Positions 1 through 12,968 of a stretch of 64,000 nt of DNA are shown here, piece by piece. The stretch's first letter is position 1. Every line of letters starts with the position of its first letter. Position numbers and translations under genes: made by a program. Under the pieces are notes generated by a model. It was not told where the DNA came from. It saw only the letters and a program-made list of their open reading frames with translations, and did no database searches. The DNA comes from Hymenolepis diminuta (taxonomy: Eukaryota > Platyhelminthes > Cestoda > Cyclophyllidea > Hymenolepididae). The stretch is taken from the NCBI GenBank assembly GCA_900708905.1, contig CAADRB010000005.1, positions 6,040,061 through 6,104,060 of the forward strand. Reading direction: 5' to 3'.

Positions 1-3000
1 AGATCGAACAAGTGAATCTCCTCAACGAGTCTAATCGTCTTCTCAGACAAGAACGCGAGATGATGCGCGAAAACGCCAATGGGTTCCAGCAAGAGGTAGG
101 CTCCGTTTGAAGTTTTATATGCACAGTAATGTATTTGTTGATTTGAACCTTTTTTCTCCTCCGTCTAGTTAGCAGCCTTGCGTGATGAAATGGCGCCCCT
201 GCGTACGAAGTGTGCTGATCTGGAGGATATGAAGGAGATTCTGACATCAGAAAAGGCATCTCTGGCTGAGGAGAAAAATCGCTGGAAGGAGAGGTGCGAG
301 CGTTTGGTTGAGACTTCCAAACGACTGGACCCTGAGGAATTCAAGCAAGCCTGCGAGGCTAGGGATAATCTGCAGGCTCGTGTTAAAGTCCTTGAGGAAT
401 CTAAGGCACTTGCAGATCGTGAAGCTGCTGCTAAAATTGCTGGTTTAGAGCAACAAGTTGCTGAACTGTCCTCCAATCTGAGCCGTCACCAAACCGATAG
501 TCAAGATCTCGTCAACAAACTCACCAATCTAGAGGAAAAGTGTTTACAACAGGAGAATGAACTGTCTCAAAGGCAGGTAAAAATTACTAAACTGCGTGAA
601 ATTGGGCGCAAATATCGTCAGGAAGCTGATGAGCTGAAGCGTCGCACCACTCAGCTGAATGAAGAGAGCAGAAGGACTTCCGAGGAGGGAGTGGTGGCCA
701 TTCGCGCTGATCTTCTTGCAGCTCAAGCAAATCTTCATAGTGAACAAGGCCGCTCCAATCAGTTAAGACGAGAAATTGAGCAGTTGCAACTGCTCATTCA
801 CCAGGTAGAGTCTCTTCCCGACATGGAGTTTGTAAAGCAAACTCCCGTTTCAGATTCCCAACTTATCAGCACAAGTTCACCATCTTCATCGGAGACCTTC
901 AACCGCTTGAATAAGCTCCTTTCTGCATTAATCTCAAGAATTAGCCAAATGCGTGAGAAAACTGAGGAGCAAGCTGAACATCTCTTGCGCATGAATTTGA
1001 TTGAGTCCCAACTCACGAAAACAAAACAAAATTGTACTGAGTTGCGCGCGAAGTTGGCTTCTCTTACCGGTAACAAGACTTCGATTACCTTTCCTCCAAC
1101 TGAATCGGTGTCACAACAACAATCAGAATCTCCCGAAACTCCTTCAAAGATAAAGGCAGCGGCTGCTGTTCAGCCTGTCCGAACTCCACCTGCGACGGCA
1201 TCGGAAACCTCTCCTCCGAGTCTTTCTGCCGCCGCCAGACAAACTGCAGAAATACGTCCTCTTACCAGCTTTGTTGCCACGGTTCTTCCTACCACCACCA
1301 CTACTACAGAGTCTCTCCCATCCTCTTCCTACCTGATACCACTGGCAACAACCTCAGAGGTGAGTCCTGGTACCTCCATACCTGAGCCTAGTCGTCCATC
1401 TGTGATCATCACCGCAGCCAAACGCACCTATGAAGAGGCACTAATGGATGAAGAAGGCGCGGTTTCTACTGATTCTCAACTACACCAAGAGACGATGGAA
1501 CCCAAGCGTCTTCGACCTGCCTTACCGCCTTTGACTCAGCAACAACAACAGCAGTCCTTAACCATTTTCTCTCCTCTGCCCTCGAGTACCACTCCACCAT
1601 CCAGTGTTGGTAAGTCTACTACAATCCTGCGACTTTTCTATGGAATATGCAGGTACTGAGAAGGGAGGCTGTTTATCCTCTTGTTTAATTTTCAGCTGGT
1701 TATTCTCTTCATTTGGAAGATGAAAATATCTCGATTTCCCAACAGTATATTGCTAGACTGCAAAATTCAGTGAATTCTTCGTCCAGTTCTCAGATTTTAG
1801 TTTCACCATCTACTTTTTATCTTTTGATATTAAAAAGGAACACCTTACTTTTTATATAGCGATGTAAAGCAATTCATCTTTTTAATATCATTTTCACCTA
1901 GTTAGAGATACGAAACTATCGATTTTCACCCCTTCTCCCCTTCCGTTCTCCACTTTCATTTCGATGGATTAATTGCGTTACTGCTCGTTCAACGGAATCT
2001 GACAGGAATAGAAACCGAGTGTTTAATAGAGTTAACTGAACTGGCAGAATAATGCATGACATGCTAGAATATTGTTGTGGTGGTATCGAGATTCCGATCA
2101 TTATTGTGACACCAAGGCATACCTGTGTATGTACGAGTATCAAAACCCGAGATGCATTTGCTACCGTTCTCGATCGTACCTTGAAAACTTCATTATCACT
2201 TTCTGCTAGATGGCACCTTCCTTAAATGACAAGGGAGTCTCGGTTTGTGGACTAGCTGCGCTTTTATGATGATCTATCCGCTAGTGTCTTCTCATCTCAC
2301 CCGCGTTTGCAAGGAGTTCATGATACCGAGCATTCATTGCAGACAATTTTCCTCTTTCTCACTCTTAAATTATTCTAGTAAGCACGGGATAGTTTTCTTA
2401 TTAGCATTCAGCAAACAAAATTCTTATTCTCACGAAACAATTATCATGTTAGCTTTAAGTTGTCTAAGCCAGCTCTCTGTGTGAGGGTTTTAGTGTTTCA
2501 CGATTTTGGCAACTGAGGAATTCAATAAAACTTTAAATTTTATTCTACTGTACAGGCCTAGCATAATCCGCCGAGTCTTTAATTTGTAACTTTACTGTAG
2601 ACGGTAGTAGGCAAATGTTTGGAGTAGTACATTCGGTCTTATAATTGGTTTGAGCATCACTAGCTATCTCTTGACCTTCAAGTTATTAAGCCCTAAAATA
2701 TCTTCATTGCATGCATCTCAATTTCATTAAGTTTAATATTTTGTAGCCTACGTGAAATCCAATTCATTGACAGCAACAGCCACTCTCCGTGAAGAAGAAG
2801 CCTCTTCTCATGACAACGTAGAAGACGAGGGGGAAGAACAGAAGGAGAGTGAAGATGTGGAAATGGACGAGCCGTCTGTTTTGATTTTCGATGAAGGGGA
2901 TTACGCAATACATGAAGATGCACGAGATGAGAATGGACAGGAAAAGGACGAAGAGGCAGAGAGGAGTGATGATCCCTGTCTTGTTATTGACTCTTCCAGA

Positions 3001-6000
3001 GACGCTGATCACTCCCAGCAGGTTCGTCTCACATTTCTATACGTAATCTTAATTTTGATAGAGGGTTAATTCTCTATTCAGTGTGTCAATTGTGTGCGTG
3101 AAGATTGCGTTCTGACTTAAGGCGGTTTAGTTTCTGCTCAATATATCTGTAATGACCCATGATTAGCTACACTTACCCCTAGGTTGAATCTCCGCAATAT
3201 TAGGTTCTAACGGCTTTATTCCCAGATCCAATGTACTCAGGTTAAAGTTAGAATGCGTCTAGTCAGAAAGTATAATTGTGGGAAATTTCTTTACGCGGCC
3301 AAAATAGGCAAATAACAACGACATGCTTGGATTCTTTTTCATCAGAGGGGTTATTCCTAAGTGTATGTCAAGAAATGTCAGTTTTCTTGTTTGGCTCACA
3401 TATTTTACTTGAGTCAGTCTAAGTTTCTTACCTTATCATTTAGAAATCTAGTGGATTGTGTTTGTCGCATATGTTTGAGCAAGTATAACGAAAGCGCTAT
3501 TAGTGGGTGTGAGGTAGTGGGTAGCAAAAGCGTTTGTAAGTTTAGTTGTGTACAAGGATAGGGTAGATGTTGGAAAGATGTTCTAGCTCAACTACGACTA
3601 CGTTTTACTTTTTCTAGGAGGAGGAAGAGGAGGAGGATCCTGCTGAGGTGGAAGAGAGACCGAGTGATTACGAGGAATACGCCGAAGACGAAGGAGAAGA
3701 CGAGCATGATGAAGAATACAGTGAGGAGGAAAGAGAAGATCAAGATGATGACCAGAGAGAGGTTGTGGATGTCGAGGAAGAATGCGAAGGGGATTACGAG
3801 GAGGAGGACTCATCTGAAGGCGAGGAGCGGGAAGAAGATGAGGAATATGAGGGAGAAGGTGGAGCCGATAATCCCGTCATCGTTGTCAGCAGCAGTACGT
3901 TTTTGAATTGAATTTTACTAAACAGTCACATTGTGTGTGTAATTCCACTATGTCAATTACTTACGTAGATCCCTTCCCCATTGGCCTATATTCCGTTTAC
4001 CCAGTCTTGTGTGTGGTTTCAATCCTCATTCACAAATGCTTTAGGTGTGTGAAGTACCATGAATGCACCTTTAGTGTCATATGTTCATTCCCACTGTCAG
4101 TTCCATTGCTTTGCGTTATTCCAACTTCCAAGACATACCTAGTGGTGTTTAATTCCTTTGGGCTCTATTCAATGGCACTTTAGCCGATTTCACAATCTAC
4201 AAGCCGATATCCCAACCAAGAAGGAGAAAAGCACAAGTTCTTGTTGTTATAGCAAAAACTCAAACTATGTACAGTATTGTGTAATTCATACTAGGTCACT
4301 AGGGAAAATGTAAAATTCGACAGTGATATCGTCAAAGGAACATATTTATTAATTATTCATAGTTCTATTTTCACCCTGGTTAATTATTTCTTTTTCATGG
4401 CGTATTCGAATTTGTTAGTAATATCTTTATAACTGCTTTTAGATGAAGAAGAAGACAACGGAAATGATGAAGAGGAAGAGGAGGTGGAAGAGGGTGAAGA
4501 AGGAGAGCAGGAGGAAGAAAGCGAATCTGAAGAAGAGGAAGAACAAGAGCAGCATGTAAAAGAGAGAGAGAAAATGGCAGAAGAGTCCCCACAGGGCAAT
4601 CAGAAGAATGAAGGCGAGAAATCTCAACCTCTTCCACCACAGCCATCCACTTCCATTTTCCCTTCTGCAGCTCCAGAATCTGGAGGACTGTTTAGTTCAG
4701 TTGTAGCTCAGTCATCTACTGCATCTAGTGGAGGTCTCTTCTCTGATTTTAAGACTACCCCAACCAACAAGCCCATCCCCCTCTTTGGTGGGTTTGGTTC
4801 AGCTGTGACTTCAGTCGCACCAACCTTCGGCGGTTTGGCTGCCAATCCTCTGTCCACAACAACCACGTTCCTCTCTGCCTCAAAACCGACCAGTACTTCA
4901 GGTAATTTTATAATGGTATATCGAAGTGGCATATGATCGGTCAAAATTACTTATAGTTTGGAGGCAGAGCGCATATTTTATTGTTTGTGATTCCTACATG
5001 TCGAGAGTATATGATACCTTTCGGATCGTTTTAGTTCGTCCTAGTAGCTGTTTATGAAGCCAAATTTGAAATTATCCCAGTTTCTGCACTGTTGCAATAC
5101 TGAGAAGTCCAGTTTCCTTTGCTTTAATCTATGCTATCCCTTATATATCGCTAAGTTATAGTTGACTCAAATCATGAAAGATGAGCACGAGACAGAGTTC
5201 AGTTACTTTGGTAACTAAATGAAAATTTTAGAAGTTGTCTTTGTACAGTTAAGGTTTGGAGATCAAACACCGCTCGACTGATAAAGGTTTTGTTTCGGAT
5301 AACTGTGAAGGTATCAGCAACGATGTGTTCCCGAGTACTGATGATGAGCAACTTGAGGACAAACTGTGGAAATTGATCATTCAGGGAAAAAACAACTTTG
5401 TGGCTTTGAGCTTTGTTTGTCAGCGTCCTATTGCCCAGTAAATGAAAAACCTTGATTGTTAGTTGCGAACAGGAAGTAGGGTTTTTACTTCTTGCTTTTA
5501 CCCTTTTGCGAACTGATTTTGTATTGATATATGGGAAACGTAATTTCACAGTTACGTACCATTGAAATACAATTAAAAACTTGATATTGATGTTCAAGGA
5601 TCTTGTATCCTTCAATATGCGGAATCGGTCTACATTTCATTTTAATAATTTGTTTCCCGTGGATTACAAAAATGTTTAACATGTTTCCGTCATGGAGTGA
5701 CATCCAAGCGCATAAGAAGGAGTATGTAAGGGGAAGTATTTAGTCTCTGGGATTGTTAGATCAACTGATTTTTTAATTTGAAGTTCGATCAGACCTGTCC
5801 TTTCTTTTCACTATCTTATTTTTCATATTCAAAACCTGGGCGATAAGCCTTTATTTGAATTTACAGACATCCTTTTTCACAATTCTTGTGGCACCCATTT
5901 ACTGAACAATAGTAACAATAATTATTTTCAGAGGGAAATATTGGGGGTACAGAAGCGGGCAAGCAAAAAATTCGCCCAATAGTCTGGACAGAATCGTCAT

Positions 6001-6212
6001 CAACAGAGACTGCTGCTGGTCCTTCTTCTCGAAAGCACTCTTCGCCAGCTCCTAATGCTGATTCTTCGACAATAATACCAGGAGGAGGACTCTTCCGTGG
6101 AGCATTTACTCAAGCTTCCTGTCTTCTCGGTGCAGCTCGTCGAAAGGGGAACTGGGGAGGTCCCTTCGGTTCCGGAACCCCTCGAGGAGCTCCAAGGGGT
6201 GGACATCGCTGA
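1..6212 (+). CDS. TPR: Nucleoprotein TPR (nuclear basket), 3' part
   Basis: This is the C-terminal part of the Tpr/Mlp1 nucleoporin, the coiled-coil protein that builds the nuclear basket and helps mRNA export and chromatin organisation at the pore. Six exons are visible: 1-95, 169-1609, 2747-3021, 3618-3894, 4443-4901 and 5932-6212 (TGA). Phases agree at every junction and give 941 codons in the window; the start lies to the left. Exons 1-2 (to about base 1050) are a long coiled coil with family landmarks: LNESNRLLR, then RWKERCERLV, then KLREIGRKYR, each aligning with human TPR as I remember it. A Ser/Thr/Pro-rich stretch follows, then two very acidic exons (Glu/Asp tracts at 2780-3880 and 4443-4560), then a segment with GGLFS, LFGGFGS and PTFGGLA motifs, and a Gly/Arg-rich end (PRGGHR). 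Introns are 73-1137 nt. The gene converges on the Acl4-like gene. The identification is firm for the coiled coil; the low-complexity tail belongs to it by phase continuity. Confidence 0.9.
4192..4388 (+). repeat. Dispersed repeat copy in a TPR intron (family A)
   Basis: This stretch of intron 4 of TPR has a second, diverged copy at 15832-16085. Shared blocks include tacaagccgatatcccaac / tgcaagccgatatcccaac near the left end, aaaagcacaa, a middle gtacrgtat block, and the right end cgtcaaaggaa...aataattattcat. The middle is longer in the other copy. There is no coding potential and the element type is unknown; it may be a non-autonomous transposon or an LTR fragment. Confidence 0.7.
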
Positions 6213-6259
6213 AATAACTGCAATACCACTTAAATTGCCTCATTTGCTATTTATATTCC

Positions 6260-6265
6260 AATAAA
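6260..6265 (+). terminator. Polyadenylation signal of TPR
   Basis: A canonical AATAAA lies 48 nt after the TPR stop codon, followed by T-rich sequence. Its position is typical of a short 3' UTR. Confidence 0.7.
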
Positions 6266-6927
6266 TTTTTACCATTCTGAAATAATAGCATTCACATGCA
6301 TATACGCACGCGTGTTTTCCTATCCCCTTGGAACAACTTTTCAGTAAAGTTATTCACCTAACTTCCTTTTCTCTTATCGATACACGATTTTAAATAATTT
6401 AAGAAGTATCTCAATGTAGTGTTTAAAAAATCGTATGGAGACTACGAATTGGGTAGTAGTGTAGACAAAAATTGCTCATACTAGATAGGATGGCGAAGAA
6501 AGTTGTGTAAATCCTTTTTTTATAATTTAACGAGGGTTATTTAGGAGAGCAATAGTTTTTTAATTTGATTGACTTTTGACGGTACTGCCGCGACCGCCTG
6601 CCAAGATGTGGGGCGCGGTGTGTGATTGGGCGTGAAATGCTCATCCCGTTACAAAACACAAATCCTTTTCGCCAATGCCCGTCATCAGGTGCATTTATTA
6701 TATTTATTTAGCATGCGTTTGCCAAAAGCACAACGAAACTGAAATATCCGACGTTTCTAAAACTAAGCTTGCAAACTCGCCAGTCAATAACGCAACCAAA
6801 CTTAGAACAGTTGTCGTTGGCTAGAGCATGGGGTGTACTCAGTCCGAACTCCATGCTGTGGGAGACCAAAGATGCTGTTGTGACGAGATTGTCGCTTGCT
6901 CACCGTTTTTTCCCCGTTTCAGACTTT

Positions 6928-6992
6928 TTGGTCCATCTTTCTGTCTCTTTTTTATATACTGCCTTACCTATGAAATGTTTCTTTAACAAATA
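6928..6992 (+). repeat. Dispersed repeat fragment (family B)
   Basis: A copy of this sequence occurs at 50738-50830. Both carry ggtccatctttct followed, after a T-rich gap, by gccttacctatraratg. Spacing differs between the copies. No coding function is seen. Confidence 0.5.
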
Positions 6993-7282
6993 CTTCCCGT
7001 ACATAGAGTAAAGTGAAGTTTCAGGACTTCGGTCCTGATTAGTGAAGTTTTCTCTCTGACCCGAATTTCCTATTATATTGAAGACCGTTTTGATTTGAGA
7101 GGGCGGCGAGTTTGATTGGGACTGCCAATTGGAGTCTCGCATTGAAGTCTACTTTTCAGCAAGCAATTTTGTTCATCTCGATGAAACTTACCTAATTTGG
7201 CTAAACTGTTACTTAGATTGCAAGTGGACAGTTGCAGAAATTCTATTATATGTGTGCATTCATTCAGTTGCTATTAAAATGT

Positions 7283-7615
7283 ACAGCGGCTAACGTGCTG
7301 GCCTGCGAAGTCAATCGCATTGCTTAAGTTTGGCCAATAAAAACGGTGCGGGATTCAGACATCAATCTGCCCAAGATTATTTCCAGCTGTATCCAAACTT
7401 AAGACCATATTCAGCATAATAATAACATCCAAACCCATTCAGTAAAATGCTGGACATCCAGTTAAGGAAAATGCCTTGATTTGAGATACTTCACTCAATG
7501 CTCTCGCTTACTGCACCAGCGTAATGTGGAGAGGACATATTCTCTGGATCACTTACTATGCTTACCGTAGTTGCCGTCTTATTTTCAATCTATAGGTGAA
7601 CAGTTGAACACAGGT
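7283..7615 (+). repeat. SINE-like repeat, tRNA-related head (copy 1)
   Basis: The head reads gctaacgtgctggcctgcgaagtc, like the A-box half of a tRNA gene, and recurs at 11467-11885 and inverted at 30155-30355. The body shares further blocks with the 11467 copy: ttggccaataaa, gctgt/gctgga...ccagttaaggaaaat, tgcaccagc.taat.t.gagaggayat, and an identical 20-base end (7591-7610 = 11861-11880). In this copy the B-box part is missing or badly decayed. This is an old, inactive short interspersed element. Confidence 0.65.
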
Positions 7616-8052
7616 GAGAACATGTCAACAAATTTCTATTTGATATATAACCCTCCCATAAGTTTCGAAATGACGATCATTTCAGCAAGTGTTGGTCTGC
7701 TGAACAGTCGGAAGCAAAAATACCAGACCCATTGGCAGAAGGTACAAGAAACGAGAGCCTATATATACTAAAGACCACACGTCACCATAACTGTCAGAAG
7801 CAGTAGCAACTTCTGGAATGTATTCCAACGTTAGTTAAGTCAGATGTCTGCGATCCAACGGAGTAAAATGATAAAATGTTGGTCAGCCCCGGCAACAGCA
7901 TTTTCTCAGTAGACTAAGGTATGTGCATAGGAACTCCTTCTCTTATACTACCACTACATACCAGCGAGTATACTAAATATAAAAATAAGCTACAGCACGG
8001 AAGAATATCAAGAGGGAAAGAAACACGATTTATGCAAAGAGATAGTTAGGGA

Positions 8053-9459
8053 TTATTCTATCTCCATATACTCTTCTTCGTCCAATTCATCAGAGTCGGT
8101 TTCCAAGTCTCCATCATCGGTATCATCTCCGTCTTCTTCACCTTCTGATTCAGCAGGGAGAGCGGATAAAATATCAGTCAAATCGGAAACCATTTCGGGA
8201 TCTTGCGCACAGACCTCCAAAGCACCCTTCACATAGTGTCGCACAAGTTGAGGATCACTTTCACCATGCACTGTCCTAGCAACAAGCGCAAGTTGGAACA
8301 TCACGTCGGGATTGGTGTCATCAATTTCACTCAGTAAAATGAGAATCTTCTCAGCTTGCTAGATAATGACGTTAAATTGTAAAAGTAATTAAGCTAGCCT
8401 ACCTCATGCATTTGCAGTTCACTCAGCATAAGCACCATTTCAAAGTGTTTTTCAGGGGGCATTCCGGAGAGCTAGAAAGATAATATAAAAAACTATAAAT
8501 CATACCTCTTCCAGATCTGCAGCGAGTTTGTCGTCCCCCTCTTCCACGTTCACGTCTTCCCCCTCCATTTTTTCATTAAATATCCGCTCAATTTCTGGCC
8601 AGTAGAGGGACAAACACTTTTCAATGGAACCTTTTGCCTCCTAAAGAGCTGTTAAAAAGGTCTTACACACCAGCTTACGTCATGACGTCCTGTGAGGAAA
8701 AGATTAGAAGCATTAACATACCAGGCCTGTGGATTACATTCATCAACCTCTATGGCCTTGTCAATCTGCTGCTGCACGATCGCAGTATTACTCGGATCAT
8801 CACTTTTTGAGATAACAAATAGAAACTGAAAAATAAGTAAATTTACCTCAAATCGACCATATAAACTTCTGCAATAGCACAGTGGGCAATCGAAAGATCG
8901 CGATTGAGTTTTTGAAGTTCAGTTAAATTCTCGGAAGTAAGAGTCTTAGAACAAATAAATTCTCCGTAAAAAAGACACTTACTTTAAGTGTATCACTAAT
9001 TATTTTAATGCCCATTTGATATAGATTGACAGCCTCATCACCTTCCGATAATTGAGCAAGAGACATGTATTTTTCATAGCCACTGTTAGGGGAAATTTCT
9101 ATGGCCCTTTTGAAATGCTAGAAATTCCGTAAATTTTCTTAATCGAAATTTACCGCTATTGCTTCGTCAATCCTTCCCTCTTGAGCGAGAATGCTGGCGG
9201 AAGATTGAAGCGCATCAATCATCACAGACATATTATCATCTGTGGATGGTAAAATGGCAACATTCGCAATAACTTTTTCATAGAGCTTCAAAGCCTTATT
9301 AGAGTTAAGATTTTCCCAATACTCATCAGCCTAAAATATCAAAATAAATTAATCAAAGGATACCTTTTTTAATATTTCGTGTGGAGAGAGGTTCTCAACA
9401 CCAAGAGCCCGTGACCCAACAACCTTGACTTTAGACGTTTTAGAAGGCGGTCTCGTCAT
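8053..9459 (-). CDS. Tetratricopeptide protein, Acl4-like (Rpl4 assembly chaperone family)
   Basis: Eight exons read on the minus strand: 9459-9364, 9330-9154, 9117-8983, 8944-8847, 8802-8679, 8640-8506, 8471-8403 and 8358-8053 (TAA at 8053-8055). All phases close, giving 379 residues. The seven introns are only 33-44 nt. The protein starts MTRPPSKTSK. It holds helix-turn-helix TPR units around residues 33-60, 70-110 and 185-220 (the last with NPQAWYVNASNLFLTGRHDEA, characteristic of a TPR) and ends in a 30-residue Asp/Glu-rich tail finishing EEEYMEIE. TPR array, size and acidic C-terminus fit the yeast Acl4 family, which holds ribosomal protein Rpl4 until assembly. That function is inferred; another small acidic TPR co-chaperone is possible. 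The gene converges on TPR at its 3' end. Confidence 0.8.
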
Positions 9460-11466
9460 CACAATCCTAATATTGAGAAACAAAAAATCTAACACGCGAG
9501 AACATGAACTTGTTAGATAATTTATTGAGCAACCCTACACACAACCCACCTGAAATTGTTTCAAATGGACGCGAACTGTCGATACAGTTAAACAAAAGAT
9601 ACATTGATTTATCTTACGCCGAATTTAACTTCAAAAACATGCAAATAACTATTTATCTGTGGCTTACTCCGTCTTTTTAAAAGGCACTCAATGACTAGTA
9701 TTAGCAGTAGAAAATTTTATCTGTGTCTTTTAATCTCACACAAATCTATTTGTTTTTTATTCAAAATAATAATTTGAATATTCTATTTCAATTCGAACGC
9801 TTAAAATAGGTTGATCGATTTGAATCTCAAATTAAATAATCCTTACACATTCATTTCCTTAATTAAAATTTTACATATGTCTATGCCTGAATCTTTACAT
9901 TTATAATGACCCTCATATGATATTAATGGGATATTCATTTTTTTATAGAAATGCATATTTCGTATCTTTCTCATATCTCACTTCCCAACATCTTAAGAGT
10001 CATAAGGAACTTAGGAGACCGAAGATCATAAATTTTTTGAAATACAGTCTGGATATTTAAATCCGAATCTGTCGAAGATTTTCACAGCTTCGCCAACCTG
10101 ATGGTGTAAGCGATTCCCTAGATATCAAGTTAGAATAATTACAGGACAGAAATGCTCTAAAGGCAAATTTGACAAACTGAATTGATAAAGTGAACACTTA
10201 TTCAGCGGATTCTTATAATTTTATGTCAAAAACACTATCAAAACATTTGCATTTATTTATTTCAAACATAATTATCAGTTAAGAAAGGCACCCTCTTCGA
10301 ATCATGTCAGAATTCCAATAAGGCGATCAAAGTGGAATAAAGTATCAATATCCAGTTGGCTCAAATAGCTCATCACTCAAGACTTAAATAATTATTTCAA
10401 TCACCACGAATATACTTACTTCTGATTGCAATGATCTGAAACAAACTAATTTTCAATTTCGTTACTTCTGAATATAAAACTTTGCTTTCCGGCGTTTTTC
10501 ATAGTATGGCACAGCTACTAATGATTGAACTACTATTTGAATTTATGGACATTTATTTTTAAATGTTAATCATTGCGAATATTATAAAAAAGTTAAGGGT
10601 GGCGGGCGGTGCCTAAGTCGCACTCTACTTTCGTATACTAATGAACGTATTTAACATTTACGCGTTTCTCTTTTATTTCCCACATTTGCATTAATAATAC
10701 AAAGCATTAGCATTTCATGCATTGCATAAAACCACCCTTCCGGTGAAATGATTCAGGTTATAACACACCGAAATCTCATGCCAGCCTGCTCCCTAAAATT
10801 CACTTTTTCTCGAATTATCAAAAAGTTTCTTTGAAGTGTACGTCGTCAAGCCCATCGATATTGAGAAATTGGAAGTTTGCCAAGCTAACAAATTCGCCAT
10901 TGATTAATGAAGCACCGAAATACTATATGGAGGAATAACGGCAACTGACCAGAACGTGACTGTTATAACCTGCTCTTCTCTGTAGGATACCGTAACCGAC
11001 TCTTAGATTCCATAAGACATTGCGCTAGTTATAGGTACAACCCAACAACATCACAATAAAAACAACTCAAAACACTATATCAAAATATCGATAAGTTGAG
11101 TTATATTACGCGTCATTTACAACCGTAATGTAAATAAAATCTTTCGAATAAAAGTGAGTTAAAAGAAGTAGAAAATAAAATGTGAAAAACAAAGAAGCTT
11201 ACATACAAGAAATATTTTGAAAAAACATCATTTTCTTATATGAAACAATTACTATCTTATTATACTGGAAATCTTCTTAGTCTGAGGGGTTAATAGAGGA
11301 CGTTAAGCTTGGTGACTGAAGTTAGTAAGACCTCGCACCAGTGACGTCTTCTTCCTAACAAGGAGTTGTTTAAATGTGATACAACTTACATAATGTCACT
11401 TTTTTTTAAAGCTGCGAATGAAGATTGCTGCAATTTACTATTTCAAATATATGTCATGTCATTCAG

Positions 11467-11885
11467 TCTCAGCAGCTAACGCGCTGGCCAGCGAAGTCAG
11501 ACATCACTAGTTCGATATCCATCAGTAAACACCAGTAAGCAGGATGGTCAATCGCATCTGAAAAATTTGGCCAATAAAGAGGGTACAGAATTTAAGTTCC
11601 TCAGCCGAAAATGATTGTTTGTAAGCACTTTCCTTAATGAGCTTGTTATTTATCAATATTATTATAACAGTGAACGAGATACGTATGCCAATTATAGTCC
11701 TTACGTTTGAACACAGCTGGAAATCCGTTTAAGGAAAATAAGTCTTGGCTTGAGGTACCCCTCCCAACGTTTTTGCACACTGCACCAGCATAATTTAGAG
11801 AGGATATATTCCCTGCATCACTTATTATGCCTTCCGCAGTTGCTGTCTTATCTTTTAAGTTATAGGTGAACAGTTGAACAAAGAG
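11467..11885 (+). repeat. SINE-like repeat, tRNA-related head (copy 2)
   Basis: This is the most complete copy. An A-box-like gctaacgcgctgg at 11476-11488 is followed about 20 nt later by agttcgatatcc (11509-11520), close to the RNA polymerase III B-box consensus GGTTCGANTCC. The unrelated body that follows matches the copy at 7283-7615 in many blocks and ends with the same 20 bases. The structure (tRNA-like head plus unique body) is that of a tRNA-derived SINE. Confidence 0.65.
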
Positions 11886-12681
11886 GTGAGTTAATGTCAG
11901 CAAATTTCCCCAATTTCAGTTTGTCAATGCAGTGCAAGTCACTAAGTTCAGCGCTATTGGAAATCGGAAGTCGGATAAGCCTGCAACCTCGCCAGCTAGT
12001 ACAAAAACATTTGACAAAGTGCAGACCAATCAGGACAGAAAGCGGGTCAAAGGGAAATTTGGACTAGACAAACTCCACATGCTTGTAAAAATTGCCATTT
12101 CTCTCTAGCAAGATGACGGCTTCCCCTCGCTCTTGTACTCCTTATTGCTTATCGAACTGTTCTCCAATTAATATTTCGACCACAGATTACTTATTCACCC
12201 ACCCACATTACTGTACTTCAACTGTTAAATAGGTCTTTTCCAAATTTCTTCAAACAAAGTAGACTTTGAAATCAAACAAAATCTGCTCATGTGCGCTTTT
12301 CATGATTACTCAAGTTAATTATCTCCCATCTTATATGTCATTTTGTTGATGCTGTGTTTCATCAACCCCAAGTGAGTTTTTCTGGAAAAAGCTATTGTCT
12401 ACGTGCTAGTCATGAAGAAGACTTCCATGTAGACTTGCCGTACAAACCAGTGTTTCTAATAAGACAGATTTTAGAAATCCAAACCGGTTACATCTGAATT
12501 TGAAGTATAAGACCACTATTATTGAAACGCAGATTCACAGCTGTAGCAGACTACTAAGAGCAAGATAATAATAAGTCAAAATAAAAGTTTAGATTCTAAC
12601 ATTAACAGAAAGACTTGTATGTAAACAAAAAGATTGAAAAAATTGTCCATTAAAAATAATTATGGGAAAAAAGCTTATTTA

Positions 12682-12968
12682 CATCGATCTTTTGGTCAAT
12701 TTTCCACAATTCATCCATCGATGTAGCCCATTGTTCAAGGTAATATGTTGATTCAATCGTATCAGACTTGGTGGAATTAAATGACAAGGCGCTGGTATCT
12801 TGGTCAAGTCTAATAAAGTTTTGCTCCGTTACGGGCATGTTCAGAAGGTTAGAGAAAATTAAATTTGATTTGCTTCGAAAATGATCCTCAAGAGTACATA
12901 TACAGCTATTTTGAGTTCCAGAACCCGGACAACCGATCCAATCAAACATTGGCTTCTTAGACCGTGCC
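12682..12968 (-). other. Possible orphan exon or gene relic, function unknown
   Basis: Read on the minus strand, the 287 nt are open from an acceptor-like ...aatattag at 12969-12976 to a donor-like GTAAAT just below 12682. The peptide contains MFDWIGCPGSGTQNSCIC and later YYLEQWATSMDELWKIDQ. The second piece is faintly like the first helix of an RGS domain, but only over about 15 residues. No partner exons were found on either side, so this may be an isolated relic or chance. I do not assign a function. Confidence 0.25.

Larger units (their letters stand above)
6266..8052. other. Intergenic region between convergent genes
   Basis: No gene is supported here. It holds two repeat relics, listed separately (6928-6992 and 7283-7615), and the unassigned 3' UTR of the Acl4-like gene near its right end. 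The short open stretches at 6769-7011 and 7571-7771 lie inside repeat-related sequence and show no family resemblance. Confidence 0.6.

Noticed and set aside
3598..3906. Open frames on both strands over the acidic TPR exons (also 4384-4646)
   Set aside because: They are by-products of GAG/GAA-rich coding sequence; only one plus-strand frame joins in phase with its neighbours.
8690..8721. A GT...AG interval of 32 nt inside the Acl4-like gene that looks like another short intron
   Set aside because: The interval is open in frame and codes the TPR consensus WYVNASNLFLTGR; removing it would leave an 11-nt exon and destroy the motif.
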